Source: Hydrogenophilales bacterium (GTDB taxonomy: Bacteria > Pseudomonadota > Gammaproteobacteria > Burkholderiales > Thiobacteraceae). From it: a DNA stretch of 41,738 nt. The DNA is taken from the NCBI GenBank assembly GCA_016235775.1, contig JACRIU010000109.1:1-41738 (forward strand), in the 5' to 3' direction. The notes beneath the pieces are model-generated. The model searched no databases. It worked only from the letters and a program-made list of their open reading frames with translations, and was not told the DNA's origin. Positions 9,601 to 15,841 of the stretch are shown here, in pieces. Position numbers and translations under genes: made by a program. The stretch's first letter is position 1. Each line of letters begins with the position of its first letter.

Positions 9601-9721
9601 CCGCAGGGCGGCGTTTCTCAATAATCTGCTGTGTGGGCTGCCCATGATCGAGCTCCCAATGCCGAGATGGGTGCTCGTAGGGGGAGTTGAGGATTGGTTT
9701 CTCGAAGAATTGATTATTCAT
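6659..9721 (-). CDS. res: Type III restriction endonuclease helicase-nuclease subunit (Res)
   Basis: About 1020 residues from the Met at 9721 (MNNQFFEKPIL), a start that matches the family N-terminus; the frame is also open to an ATG at 9799, but the added residues are low-complexity. Superfamily 2 helicase motifs are in order: Walker A LATGAGKTT near residue 175, DEAH box INDEAHHC near 310, motif III LSATPFF near 366, motif V/VI LTEGWDANTV and QVIGRALRR near 646. A C-terminal PD-(D/E)XK nuclease has PDFIVLVDD near 930 and EIKGY near 951. It would translocate or switch on DNA and cleave unmethylated sites with Mod. It is first in the presumed res-dinD-mod-OLD unit. Confidence 0.92.
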   Translation of the reverse strand: MNNQFFEKPILNSPYEHPSRHWELDHGQPTQQIIEKRRPAEYITPLPKPKKRKGQAEQTSLLLDDDKGLSTQAQEYQKTAAIINAVRQEVGKWRALSNPNTWHVSPETARLLQHWRHHNFSGVRPFFCQVEAVETLIWLTEVAPQLGKSSERFLDYLTNANNDANPELMRLALKLATGAGKTTVMAMLIAWQTINAVRHPNSKKFTRGFLIVAPGLTIKDRLRVLQPNDPDSYFKSRELVPSDMMGDLERAKIVITNYHAFKLRERMELSKGGRLLLQGRGGDPLDTLETEGQMLQRVMPELMGMKNVLVINDEAHHCYREKPKAETDDEDLKGDEKKEAQENNEAARLWISGLEAVNRKLGVPRVIDLSATPFFLSGSGYVEGTLFPWTMSDFSLMDAIECGIVKLPRVPVADNIPGNEMPMFRNLWEHIRAKMPKKGRGKGDTLNPLDLPTQLQTALEALYGHYEKTFELWAKEKISVPPCFIVVCNNTSASKLVYDYISGFQQQHEDGSSKLVDGRFALFRNHDEHGNPLGRPRTLLIDSEQLESGDALDDNFRNMASDEIERFRSEIIERTGDRQQAENITDQELLREVMNTVGKAGRLGDSIRCVVSVSMLTEGWDANTVTHVLGVRAFGTQLLCEQVIGRALRRQSYELNEEGLFNVEYADVLGIPFDFTAKPVVAPPQKPRETIQVKAIRPDRDDCEITFPRVQGYRTELPEDRLTAEFNDDSVLELTPDLVGATVTINSAIIGETVDLNLVHTGDVRPSQVIYELTSHLLLTKFRDANGDPQLNLFGQLKRITRQWIEGYLVCKGGSYPAQLRYKMLADMACEKIVAGITRSDLGKRPIKAVLDPYNPAGSTAHVNFNTSKMDRWETDARRCHLNWVILDSDWEGEFCRVAESHPRVKAYVKNHNLGLEVPYRYGSETRKYIPDFIVLVDDGHGEDDLLHLIVEIKGYRREDAKEKKNTMDIYWVPGVNHLKQYGRWAFAEFTEVYQIEADFKAKVETEFNKMIEGLAHEPQ

Positions 9722-9816
9722 TGATTTTCTTATTGATGAATCTACTACCCCCTTGGCATGCCCCTGCATCGGCATGGCTTGCTGCTGCATGCTTGGCATT
9801 ATGTTCCATACCCGCT

Positions 9817-9869
9817 ATATCAACCAGCGTAAAGCTTGTCCAATGACCACTCCCTACACGGGTTGATAT
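9817..9869. promoter_or_regulatory. Spaced inverted repeat upstream of res
   Basis: Perfect 9-bp arms ATATCAACC (9817-9825) and GGTTGATAT (9861-9869) are separated by 35 bp, just upstream of the res start region. Spaced inverted repeats in such a position can be operators for a dimeric or looped repressor. A weak sigma-70-like match on the minus strand (TTGGAC, 18 bp, TATAGC) overlaps one arm. No regulator gene is visible in the island. Confidence 0.35.
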
Positions 9870-9881
9870 TGTCAGCCTTTA

Positions 9882-9902
9882 CTGGCTCATGGCGTGAGCC
9901 AG
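9882..9902 (-). terminator. Hairpin after the response regulator gene (weak terminator)
   Basis: An 8-bp perfect stem CTGGCTCA/TGAGCCAG with a 5-nt loop lies 22 bp past the stop of the minus-strand response regulator gene and before res. On the minus strand it is followed by taaagg and not a U-run, so intrinsic termination would be weak. Confidence 0.35.
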
Positions 9903-9923
9903 CGTTTGGCCGGAATCCCAACC

Positions 9924-11285
9924 TCACTCCGCCTCCAGCTCATACCGCTTGAGCTTGCGCCACAGCGAGACGCGGTCGATGCCGAGGATTTGCGCGGCCT
10001 GGGTCTGGTTGCCGCCGGCTTCTTCCAGCACCCAGCGGATGTAGTCTTTCTCCTGCTCTTCCAATGATGGAATGCGGCCGTCTTTTTTGCGGAAGGTGCG
10101 GATGGACAGGTCGCGCAAATCCTCGGGCAGGTGCGCGGCTTCGATCACCGCGCCGGTGCTGATGGCCACGCCGCGCTCGATGATGTTTTCCAGCTCGCGG
10201 ATATTGCCCGGAAACTCGTAAACCTTGAGCAGTTCCAGGGCGTCGGGCGCGATTTCCGTCACGTCTTTTTTCATCAGCGCGGCGTATTTTCTGAGGAAGT
10301 GGTAAGCCAAGAGCGGCACATCCTCTTTGCGTTGCGACAGCGGCGGGATGTGCAGGTTGACCACGTTCAACCGAAAATATAAATCCTGGCGGAAGCCGCC
10401 TTGGCGCATCATGTCCTGCACGTCGCGGTTGGTGGCGGCGATGAAGCGCACGTCCACTTTGATCGGCACGGTGCCGCCCAGGGGCAGCACTTCCCGCTCC
10501 TGTATCACGCGCAACAGCTTCACTTGCATGGCGGGCGACATCTCGGTGATTTCGTCCAGGAACAGGGTGCCGCCGGTCGCTGCTTCCAGCAGCCCTTTCT
10601 TGTCCGTGCCCGCGCCGGTGAAGGCGCCCTTGGTGTGGCCGAACAATTCGTTGGACAGCAACTCCTCGTTGAACGCGCCGCAGTTGACCGCCAGGAACGG
10701 CCCCTCGCTGCGTTCGCCGTGGGCGTGCAGATAGCGTGCGAATAATTCCTTGCCGGTGCCGGATTCGCCGGTGATCAGGATGTTGCAGCCGGTGGGCGCG
10801 ACCTGGCGCGCCATTTCCAGCAGGCGCTGCACCTTGATGTCCTGGGTGATGATTTTGACCTTGCCCTGAAAGCTTTCCACCTGCTCGCGCAGGCTGCGGT
10901 TCTCGCGCTTGAGATGGATTTTTTCCACCGCCTCGGCCACCACTTTCCGCACTTCGTCCAGGCGGAACGGCTTGGCGATGTAGTAAAACGCGCCGTGCTT
11001 CATCGCCTCCACCGCCGATTCCAGTGTGGCGTAGCCGGTGATCAGCACCACTTCCGTATCGGGACAGGCCTCGCGGCATTTGCGCAGAATCTGCATGCCG
11101 TCCACTTTCTCCATCCTGAGATCGGTGAGCACCACGTCGAAGGGCTGCTTCTCCAGAAAGGCCAGGGCATGCGCGCCGCTCTGGGTCGCGGTGACTTCAT
11201 AGCCTTCCTTCTTCATGACGTGTTCCAGATTCTTGAGGGCGACTTTTTCGTCGTCCACGATCAGCAGTTTTCCTTGGCTAGGCAT
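9924..11285 (-). CDS. Sigma-54-dependent response regulator, NtrC/AtoC family
   Basis: A 453-residue regulator. A receiver domain (residues 1-120) has the acidic pair DDE at 11-13 and phospho-acceptor D55 in VVLTDLRM. The central AAA+ domain carries Walker A GESGTGKE, the sigma-54 contact motif GAFTGA and Walker B GGTLFLDEI. A C-terminal Fis-type helix-turn-helix follows (GNQTQAAQILGIDRVSLWRKLKRY). The frame is open farther upstream, but the ATG at 11285 gives the canonical receiver N-terminus (KLLIVDDE) and overlaps the kinase stop by 8 bp, the usual arrangement for a cognate pair. It should activate an RpoN promoter; the best candidate is the one at 12967 in the divergent spacer before the SulP operon. 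Confidence 0.93.
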   Translation of the reverse strand: MPSQGKLLIVDDEKVALKNLEHVMKKEGYEVTATQSGAHALAFLEKQPFDVVLTDLRMEKVDGMQILRKCREACPDTEVVLITGYATLESAVEAMKHGAFYYIAKPFRLDEVRKVVAEAVEKIHLKRENRSLREQVESFQGKVKIITQDIKVQRLLEMARQVAPTGCNILITGESGTGKELFARYLHAHGERSEGPFLAVNCGAFNEELLSNELFGHTKGAFTGAGTDKKGLLEAATGGTLFLDEITEMSPAMQVKLLRVIQEREVLPLGGTVPIKVDVRFIAATNRDVQDMMRQGGFRQDLYFRLNVVNLHIPPLSQRKEDVPLLAYHFLRKYAALMKKDVTEIAPDALELLKVYEFPGNIRELENIIERGVAISTGAVIEAAHLPEDLRDLSIRTFRKKDGRIPSLEEQEKDYIRWVLEEAGGNQTQAAQILGIDRVSLWRKLKRYELEAE

Positions 11286-12792
11286 GATGTTCTCCCGCCG
11301 GCAGCGGCAGGCGAATGAAGAACGCCGTGCCCTGGCCCGGCTCGCTCTCCACCGCGATGCAGCCGCCGTGTTCTTCGATGATTTCAAAAACGATAAATAG
11401 TCCCAGTCCCGAGCCCTTGCCCACTTCGCGCGTGGTGAAGAAGGGATCGAAAATGCGCGGCAGAATCTCGGGCGGGATGCCCGCGCCGTTGTCCCGAATT
11501 TCGATATCCACCACTTCTCCATGGCCCTCGCAGCGGCCGAAGGCGAGGAAGTGCGCGCCCTTGCCGGAGGGTGCCGAATCGCCCGTTGCGCGCCCCCTGC
11601 GCGCGGTGATGCGGATTTCCCCCGCACCCTCCAGCGCTTCCACGGCGTTCTTGATCAGGTTGAGGAAAACCTGCTGCAAGCGCTGCTTGTCGCCATGCAG
11701 CAGCAGATCGGGCGGAATTTCGGTTGCGATCATCACGCGCGCCGGCACTTGGCCCTTGAGAAAGCGCAGGGTTTCCTCGAACAATTGTGCGAGATGCAAA
11801 GGCTCGGTCTTGAATTCGCGATCGCGGGCAAAATCGAGCAGGGAGCGCACGATGTTGCGCGCCCGGATGGTCTGCTCGTCGATCTGGCCCAGCAGCTCGC
11901 GCCGGAACGCCGGATCGGCCTGATCGCCCTCCTCCATCAATATCTGGCAGGAAGAGGAAATATTGGACAGGGGGTTGTTGAGCTCATGCGCCACGCCGGA
12001 GAGCAGCGTGCCCAGCGCGGCCAGCTTCTCGGCGCGCACCAGATGTGTCTGGCGCAACTCCAGTTCCTGCAGGACATGGTTGAAGGCGTGGGTCAGCGAG
12101 GCGATCTCGCGGTCGTCGCTCTCCCGCTCAAGCTGCGTCAGGCGGCCCTGGGCCACCGCCTCCATATTGTCCTCCAGGCTTTTCAGCGGCCGCGCCACGC
12201 GCCGCGACAAGAGCTGGCCGATGACGACCACCGCCAGCACCAGCACCGCGATCGAGATCACCAGCACGCGCCGGTGCCGGTCGAGAGAGGATTGCAGGGA
12301 AGTGCGCTCGGTGCGGGCGATTTCCTCGGCCAGCGTGACGATCTCTTTGCCGGCCTTGCGGATGCGCATTTCCAGCGCCTCGGTGCGCGCCGTGCCCGCG
12401 TCGCCCAAGCTCTCGTATTCACCCATCAGGACGGTATATTGCGCCAACTCGTCTTGCAGAACGGCGATCCGCGCAGCGCTGGCGATGGCGTCGAACACGC
12501 CGTGATTCTCCCGCAGCAGCGCCTGCGCCTGAAGCACATAACGCCGAGTCTCGCTCATATCCGCCGCCTGCCGGTACAGAAAATAATTCTTCTCGAAGCG
12601 GCGAATCTCCAGCGTGGCGTCGAAGAATTCGGAAATCCGCCCGCCGGCCAGAATCTTGTTCTCGATCAGCCGCAACTCCACAAAGGCAAACAGGGAAAGG
12701 CCGACGATCAGGGTGCCGACGGCGTAATAGCCGAAGGTGATTTTTTGGCGCAGGGAATTCATGGGGCACCAGAATAATTTAAATAATTGCAT
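11278..12792 (-). CDS. Membrane sensor histidine kinase
   Basis: 504 residues from the ATG at 12792; the next Met (12762, MNSLRQKITF) is an equally good start. Membrane segments at about 19-39 and 176-196 flank a helical periplasmic sensor domain of about 135 residues, rich in charged coiled-coil positions and without a recognised ligand motif. A HAMP linker follows, then a HisKA domain with H269 in GVAHELNNPLSN, an N box (NLIKNAVEAL), and G boxes DNGAGIPPE and GKGSGLGLF. It overlaps the response regulator gene and should phosphorylate that protein. The signal is unknown; the neighbouring transporter suggests an anion or envelope cue. Confidence 0.92.
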   Translation of the reverse strand: MQLFKLFWCPMNSLRQKITFGYYAVGTLIVGLSLFAFVELRLIENKILAGGRISEFFDATLEIRRFEKNYFLYRQAADMSETRRYVLQAQALLRENHGVFDAIASAARIAVLQDELAQYTVLMGEYESLGDAGTARTEALEMRIRKAGKEIVTLAEEIARTERTSLQSSLDRHRRVLVISIAVLVLAVVVIGQLLSRRVARPLKSLEDNMEAVAQGRLTQLERESDDREIASLTHAFNHVLQELELRQTHLVRAEKLAALGTLLSGVAHELNNPLSNISSSCQILMEEGDQADPAFRRELLGQIDEQTIRARNIVRSLLDFARDREFKTEPLHLAQLFEETLRFLKGQVPARVMIATEIPPDLLLHGDKQRLQQVFLNLIKNAVEALEGAGEIRITARRGRATGDSAPSGKGAHFLAFGRCEGHGEVVDIEIRDNGAGIPPEILPRIFDPFFTTREVGKGSGLGLFIVFEIIEEHGGCIAVESEPGQGTAFFIRLPLPAGEHHA

Positions 12793-12799
12793 TTTGCAA
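12787..12799. promoter_or_regulatory. Candidate upstream activator site 1 (TTGC-N5-GCAA)
   Basis: TTGC-ATTTT-GCAA, a perfect 4-bp-arm palindrome overlapping the start of the kinase gene. The same pattern recurs at 12876-12888. It lies about 180 bp upstream of the sigma-54 promoter that serves the SulP operon, within the normal distance for an enhancer-type activator site. Confidence 0.45.
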
Positions 12800-12848
12800 C
12801 ATACGGCCCATCCAATGCAACACTGCGTAAAAGACTAAAACTTAATGG

Positions 12849-12864
12849 GGCAGGCAAGCCTGCC
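12849..12864. repeat. Small palindrome in the kinase/SulP divergent spacer
   Basis: GGCAGGC-aa-GCCTGCC, a 7-bp perfect palindrome, lies between the two candidate activator sites. It resembles common short intergenic palindromes more than an operator. Confidence 0.4.
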
Positions 12865-12874
12865 GGTTTCGATT

Positions 12875-12889
12875 GTTGCTATATGCAAC
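12875..12889. promoter_or_regulatory. Candidate upstream activator site 2 (GTTGC-N5-GCAAC)
   Basis: GTTGC-TATAT-GCAAC, a perfect 5-bp-arm palindrome of the same TTGC-N5-GCAA form as at 12787, centred about 90 bp upstream of the sigma-54 promoter. Two matched copies at this distance fit binding of the adjacent Fis-type response regulator. Assignment to that regulator is inference. Confidence 0.5.
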
Positions 12890-12966
12890 TATTTATGACT
12901 TAAATAAATCATGGCCAATGAGCATTATTTCCGTTTAATTCATATGCTTGAAGATGATTTTCAAGG

Positions 12967-12983
12967 CTGGCACGAAAACCGCT
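12967..12983 (+). promoter_or_regulatory. Sigma-54 (-24/-12) promoter for the UspA-like/SulP genes
   Basis: cTGGCACG-aaaa-CCGCT matches the RpoN consensus TGGCACG-N4-TTGC with invariant GG at 12969-12970 and GC at 12981-12982, exactly 10 bp between them. Transcription should begin near 12994, only about 3 nt before the ATG at 12997. A CTTGAA-N7-TTCAAG inverted repeat (12947-12965) abuts it upstream. Confidence 0.65.
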
Positions 12984-12996
12984 ATGTAAAAAAACC

Positions 12997-13380
12997 ATGA
13001 CCCGCCAGGAACCGGAAAAAAAAGTGCTGCTTGCCGTGCGCGAAAACTGCATCGACCAGCGCCTGCTCACCTCCGCGCTCAATCTGTGCAAAAGAATGGA
13101 TGCGGGCCTGGAGATTTTAGCTATCGTCAAGGGTGAAACACTGCCTCAGCCCTTGCAGGTGCTGTTGGAGGCGTTGCGCGAGGAAGGGCTATATTTCAAC
13201 TTGACGCGGAAACCGGATTTGCGGCGCCGCGACATCGTGGATTACGCCAACACGCACGAGTGCATTTCCGCCGTGGTGATCGATTCCCTCGAGGGCTGGG
13301 AAACCCTGGCCCAGGACCGAAGCAGCGACCCCTGGAAAAAACTGGAATGCCCCTTGGTTACCGCCACACCCCGCAAATGA
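12997..13380 (+). CDS. Small universal-stress-like cytoplasmic protein
   Basis: A 127-residue soluble protein. The start KKVLLAVRENCID followed by a helix and LEILAIVKG resembles the first beta-alpha-beta unit of the universal stress protein fold, and the C-terminal part has the strand AVVIDSLEGWE; the glycine-rich nucleotide loop of ATP-binding Usp proteins is not seen. It precedes the SulP gene by 12 bp on the same strand and likely shares its sigma-54 promoter. The ATG at 12997 lies almost at the predicted transcript start and has no Shine-Dalgarno, so translation may be leaderless or begin at the GTG at 13024, which has GGAA 6 nt upstream. The family assignment is moderate. Confidence 0.65.
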   Translation: MTRQEPEKKVLLAVRENCIDQRLLTSALNLCKRMDAGLEILAIVKGETLPQPLQVLLEALREEGLYFNLTRKPDLRRRDIVDYANTHECISAVVIDSLEGWETLAQDRSSDPWKKLECPLVTATPRK

Positions 13381-13392
13381 AATTGGACAAAC

Positions 13393-15564
13393 ATGCCCAG
13401 CGAAATCGCCGAAAAACTTTCAACGACCCGAGTCAACCTCATGTCACCCGCTAAATTCCTGCCCTTCCTGAAATGGTTTCCGATCCGCGGCGACGCGATC
13501 CGCGCCGATCTGCTCGCCGGCATCACGGTCGCGCTGGTGCTGATTCCGCAATCCATGGCCTATGCGCAACTGGCGGGGCTGCCCGCCTATTACGGCCTGT
13601 ATGCGGCCTTCCTGCCCGGCATCATCGCCGCCTTGTGGGGTTCGTCCGCGCAGTTGGCCACCGGGCCGGTGGCCGTGGCCTCGCTCTTGACCGCCTCAGC
13701 ACTCGCGCCCCTGGCCGCGACCGGCTCCGAAGCTTTCGTCGCGCTCGCCATTTTGTTGGCGCTGCTGGTGGGCATCGTGCAATTGACGCTGGGCGTATTC
13801 AAGCTCGGCGTGGTGGTGAATTTCCTCTCGCACCCGGTGATTGTCGGCTTCACCAATGCCGCCGCCATCATCATCGGCCTGTCGCAGCTCAACAAGATTT
13901 TCGGCGTCTCCATGGGGCGCAGCGAACATTTCATCAATGACATCTGGGGCGTGCTGCTGCAAATCGGCGAAACCCATGTGCCGACCCTGCTCATGGGCGT
14001 CTCCGCTTTCGCCATCATGTGGGGGCTGAAGAAATATGCGCCCAAGCTGCCCGGCGTACTGATCGCCGTGACGCTGACCACGGTCGTGAGTTATTCGATC
14101 GGCTTCGAGCGCAACAGCGTGGGCCGGGTCGAGCAGATCATGGACAGCGAAGTCCGCACCCTCGCCGGCGATTTTTCGGGCACCGAGCAAAAAATCGGCG
14201 AGATCAATCAGCAGATCAGCGCCAAATCGGCTGCGATCAAAACCCAGGAAAAAGCCGAAAAAGAAACCAACCAGCACCTTGCCGCGCTGCATTATGAAGT
14301 CGAGTTGCTGCGCCTGAGTTTGACCGATCTGGAAGCGGAAAACCGCAAGCGCAACCGGGCGTTGCGCAAATTCATCCTCGAACGCGTGCCCGGCGCCGCG
14401 GGGGAATCCGACCGCCTGTATCTCCAAGGGCAGACGCCGCGCGATTTGAAATCCGATGGCCATCGCTGGCGCATCAAGAAGATCGGCCAGGGCGAAATCA
14501 AGCTGGTCGGCGGCGGCGAAGTGGTGGGCGGCATTCCCTCCGGCTTGCCCAGCCTCGAAGTCCCCAAGATCAGTTGGGATCTGATCGGCGCCCTGCTCTC
14601 CAGCGCCCTGGTGATTTCGTTGGTGGGCTTCATGGAAGCAATCTCCATCGCCAAGGCCATGGCCGCAAAAACCAAGCAGCGCATCGATCCGAATCAAGAG
14701 TTGCTTGGCCAGGGCATCGCCAATATCGTGGGCAGCCTGTCGCAATCCTTCCCGGTGTCCGGCTCGTTCTCGCGCTCGGCGGTGAACTTGAATGCCGGCG
14801 CCAAGACGGGGCTATCCTCGGTGTTCACCGGCCTGATCGTGCTGGTGACGCTGCTGTTTTTGACGCCGCTGCTGTATCACCTGCCGCAAGCGGTGCTGGC
14901 GGCGGTGATCATGATGGCGGTGATCGGCCTGATCAATTTCAAGGCGATCAAGCATGCCTGGCATGCGCACAAGCATGACGGCATCGCCGCCGTCGTGACC
15001 TTCGTCGCGACGCTGGCGTTCGCGCCGCATTTGGACAACGGCATCATGGTGGGCGCCGGGCTGGCGATCATTCTCTATCTGTTGCGCACCATGACGCCGC
15101 GCGTCGCCATTCTCGGTCGCCACGCCGACGGCACGCTGCGCGACGTAAAAGTGCATAATCTGCCTACCAGCGAGCATGTGGTGGCGATCCGCTTCGACGG
15201 TTCGCTCTACTTCGCCAACGTCGCCTACTTCGAAGACGCGATTCTGGAAGCGGCGGCGGACAACCCCAAGGCCAGGTACATTCTGGTGGTGGGCGACGGC
15301 ATCAACCAGCTCGACGCGTCGGGCGAGGAAGTCATTCATCACCTGGTGGAACGGCTGCGCGACAACGGCGTGACGCTGCTGTTCAGCGGCCTCAAAAAAC
15401 AAGTGCTGGACGTCATGGAGCACACCGGTCTGCGCCAGTTGATCGGCGAGGAAAACATCTTCGCCACGGAAGACATGGCGCTGGATGTGGTGTATCGCCA
15501 GGTGTGTGAAATCGATGGCAATACCGAGTTTTGCCTGCTGCGCCCGGCAAGCGGCGCGGCCTGA
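13393..15564 (+). CDS. SulP-family anion transporter with coiled-coil insertion and STAS domain
   Basis: A 723-residue inner-membrane SulP/SLC26 transporter. The signature IPQSMAYAQLAGLPAYYGLYAAFLP-like region (51-75), the QLATGPVAV motif (87-95) and the later VGFMEAISIAKAMA and SFPVSGSFSRSAVN segments are all present, followed by a C-terminal STAS domain (about 575-700). Unusually, about 135 residues are inserted at 240-376, between two membrane segments: a charged, heptad-like helical stretch (EQKIGEINQQISAKSAAIKT and onward) then a short basic segment. Substrates of the family are sulfate, bicarbonate or other anions; the sequence does not decide. The gene follows a small stress-type gene under a sigma-54 promoter. 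A second possible start is at 13441. Confidence 0.9.
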   Translation: MPSEIAEKLSTTRVNLMSPAKFLPFLKWFPIRGDAIRADLLAGITVALVLIPQSMAYAQLAGLPAYYGLYAAFLPGIIAALWGSSAQLATGPVAVASLLTASALAPLAATGSEAFVALAILLALLVGIVQLTLGVFKLGVVVNFLSHPVIVGFTNAAAIIIGLSQLNKIFGVSMGRSEHFINDIWGVLLQIGETHVPTLLMGVSAFAIMWGLKKYAPKLPGVLIAVTLTTVVSYSIGFERNSVGRVEQIMDSEVRTLAGDFSGTEQKIGEINQQISAKSAAIKTQEKAEKETNQHLAALHYEVELLRLSLTDLEAENRKRNRALRKFILERVPGAAGESDRLYLQGQTPRDLKSDGHRWRIKKIGQGEIKLVGGGEVVGGIPSGLPSLEVPKISWDLIGALLSSALVISLVGFMEAISIAKAMAAKTKQRIDPNQELLGQGIANIVGSLSQSFPVSGSFSRSAVNLNAGAKTGLSSVFTGLIVLVTLLFLTPLLYHLPQAVLAAVIMMAVIGLINFKAIKHAWHAHKHDGIAAVVTFVATLAFAPHLDNGIMVGAGLAIILYLLRTMTPRVAILGRHADGTLRDVKVHNLPTSEHVVAIRFDGSLYFANVAYFEDAILEAAADNPKARYILVVGDGINQLDASGEEVIHHLVERLRDNGVTLLFSGLKKQVLDVMEHTGLRQLIGEENIFATEDMALDVVYRQVCEIDGNTEFCLLRPASGAA

Positions 15565-15640
15565 CGGGATTTTTAAAAACATGTTAACCACAAAATTCAG
15601 CAGATCCCTTCCGCTTGTGGGAGGGACTGAGCCGGGTTTT

Positions 15641-15686
15641 GTAGCGCAAGCATCCTGCTTGCATGCCGGCTGGAAGCCGGCGCTAC
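15641..15686. repeat. Cruciform REP-like element
   Basis: Outer arms GTAGCGC/GCGCTAC enclose two perfect hairpins, GCAAGCA-tcc-TGCTTGC and GCCGGCT-gga-AGCCGGC. It lies in the 277 bp spacer between sulP and hyfB. A related element with TAGCGC outer arms and GCCGGC cores is at 36849-36909. The rest of this spacer holds no gene; no convincing sigma-70 promoter for the hyf operon was found. Confidence 0.75.
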
Positions 15687-15841
15687 ACGAGCCCGCTGTC
15701 CTGATGGGTGTGATGGATATGGGTGGGAGCAACACCGTGGGCTGCAACTTGCTGAACTTCGTGGCTAATCAGGAATGTGTTTGGGTGCCCCGTCCCCCCG
15801 TAGTTATTTGCTTTTCTTAAGATAAGATAAAAAACCAAACC

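Noticed and set aside
9722-9799. N-terminal 26-residue extension of Res
   Set aside because: The added residues are Met/Gln-rich, have no family similarity, and the family N-terminus fits the Met at 9721; retained only as an alternative.
11521-12777. 418-residue open frame on the plus strand opposite the kinase
   Set aside because: Antisense to a full histidine kinase with all motifs; Gln/Arg/His-rich mirror composition.
13696-14745. 349-residue minus-strand frame opposite sulP
   Set aside because: Overlaps the transporter core; mirror composition and no motif.
15738-15753. Possible sigma-54 promoter before hyfB (TGGGCT-N5-TTGCT)
   Set aside because: The -12 box and spacing fit, but the -24 box is poor and no TGT-N10-ACA or TTGC-N5-GCAA site lies upstream.
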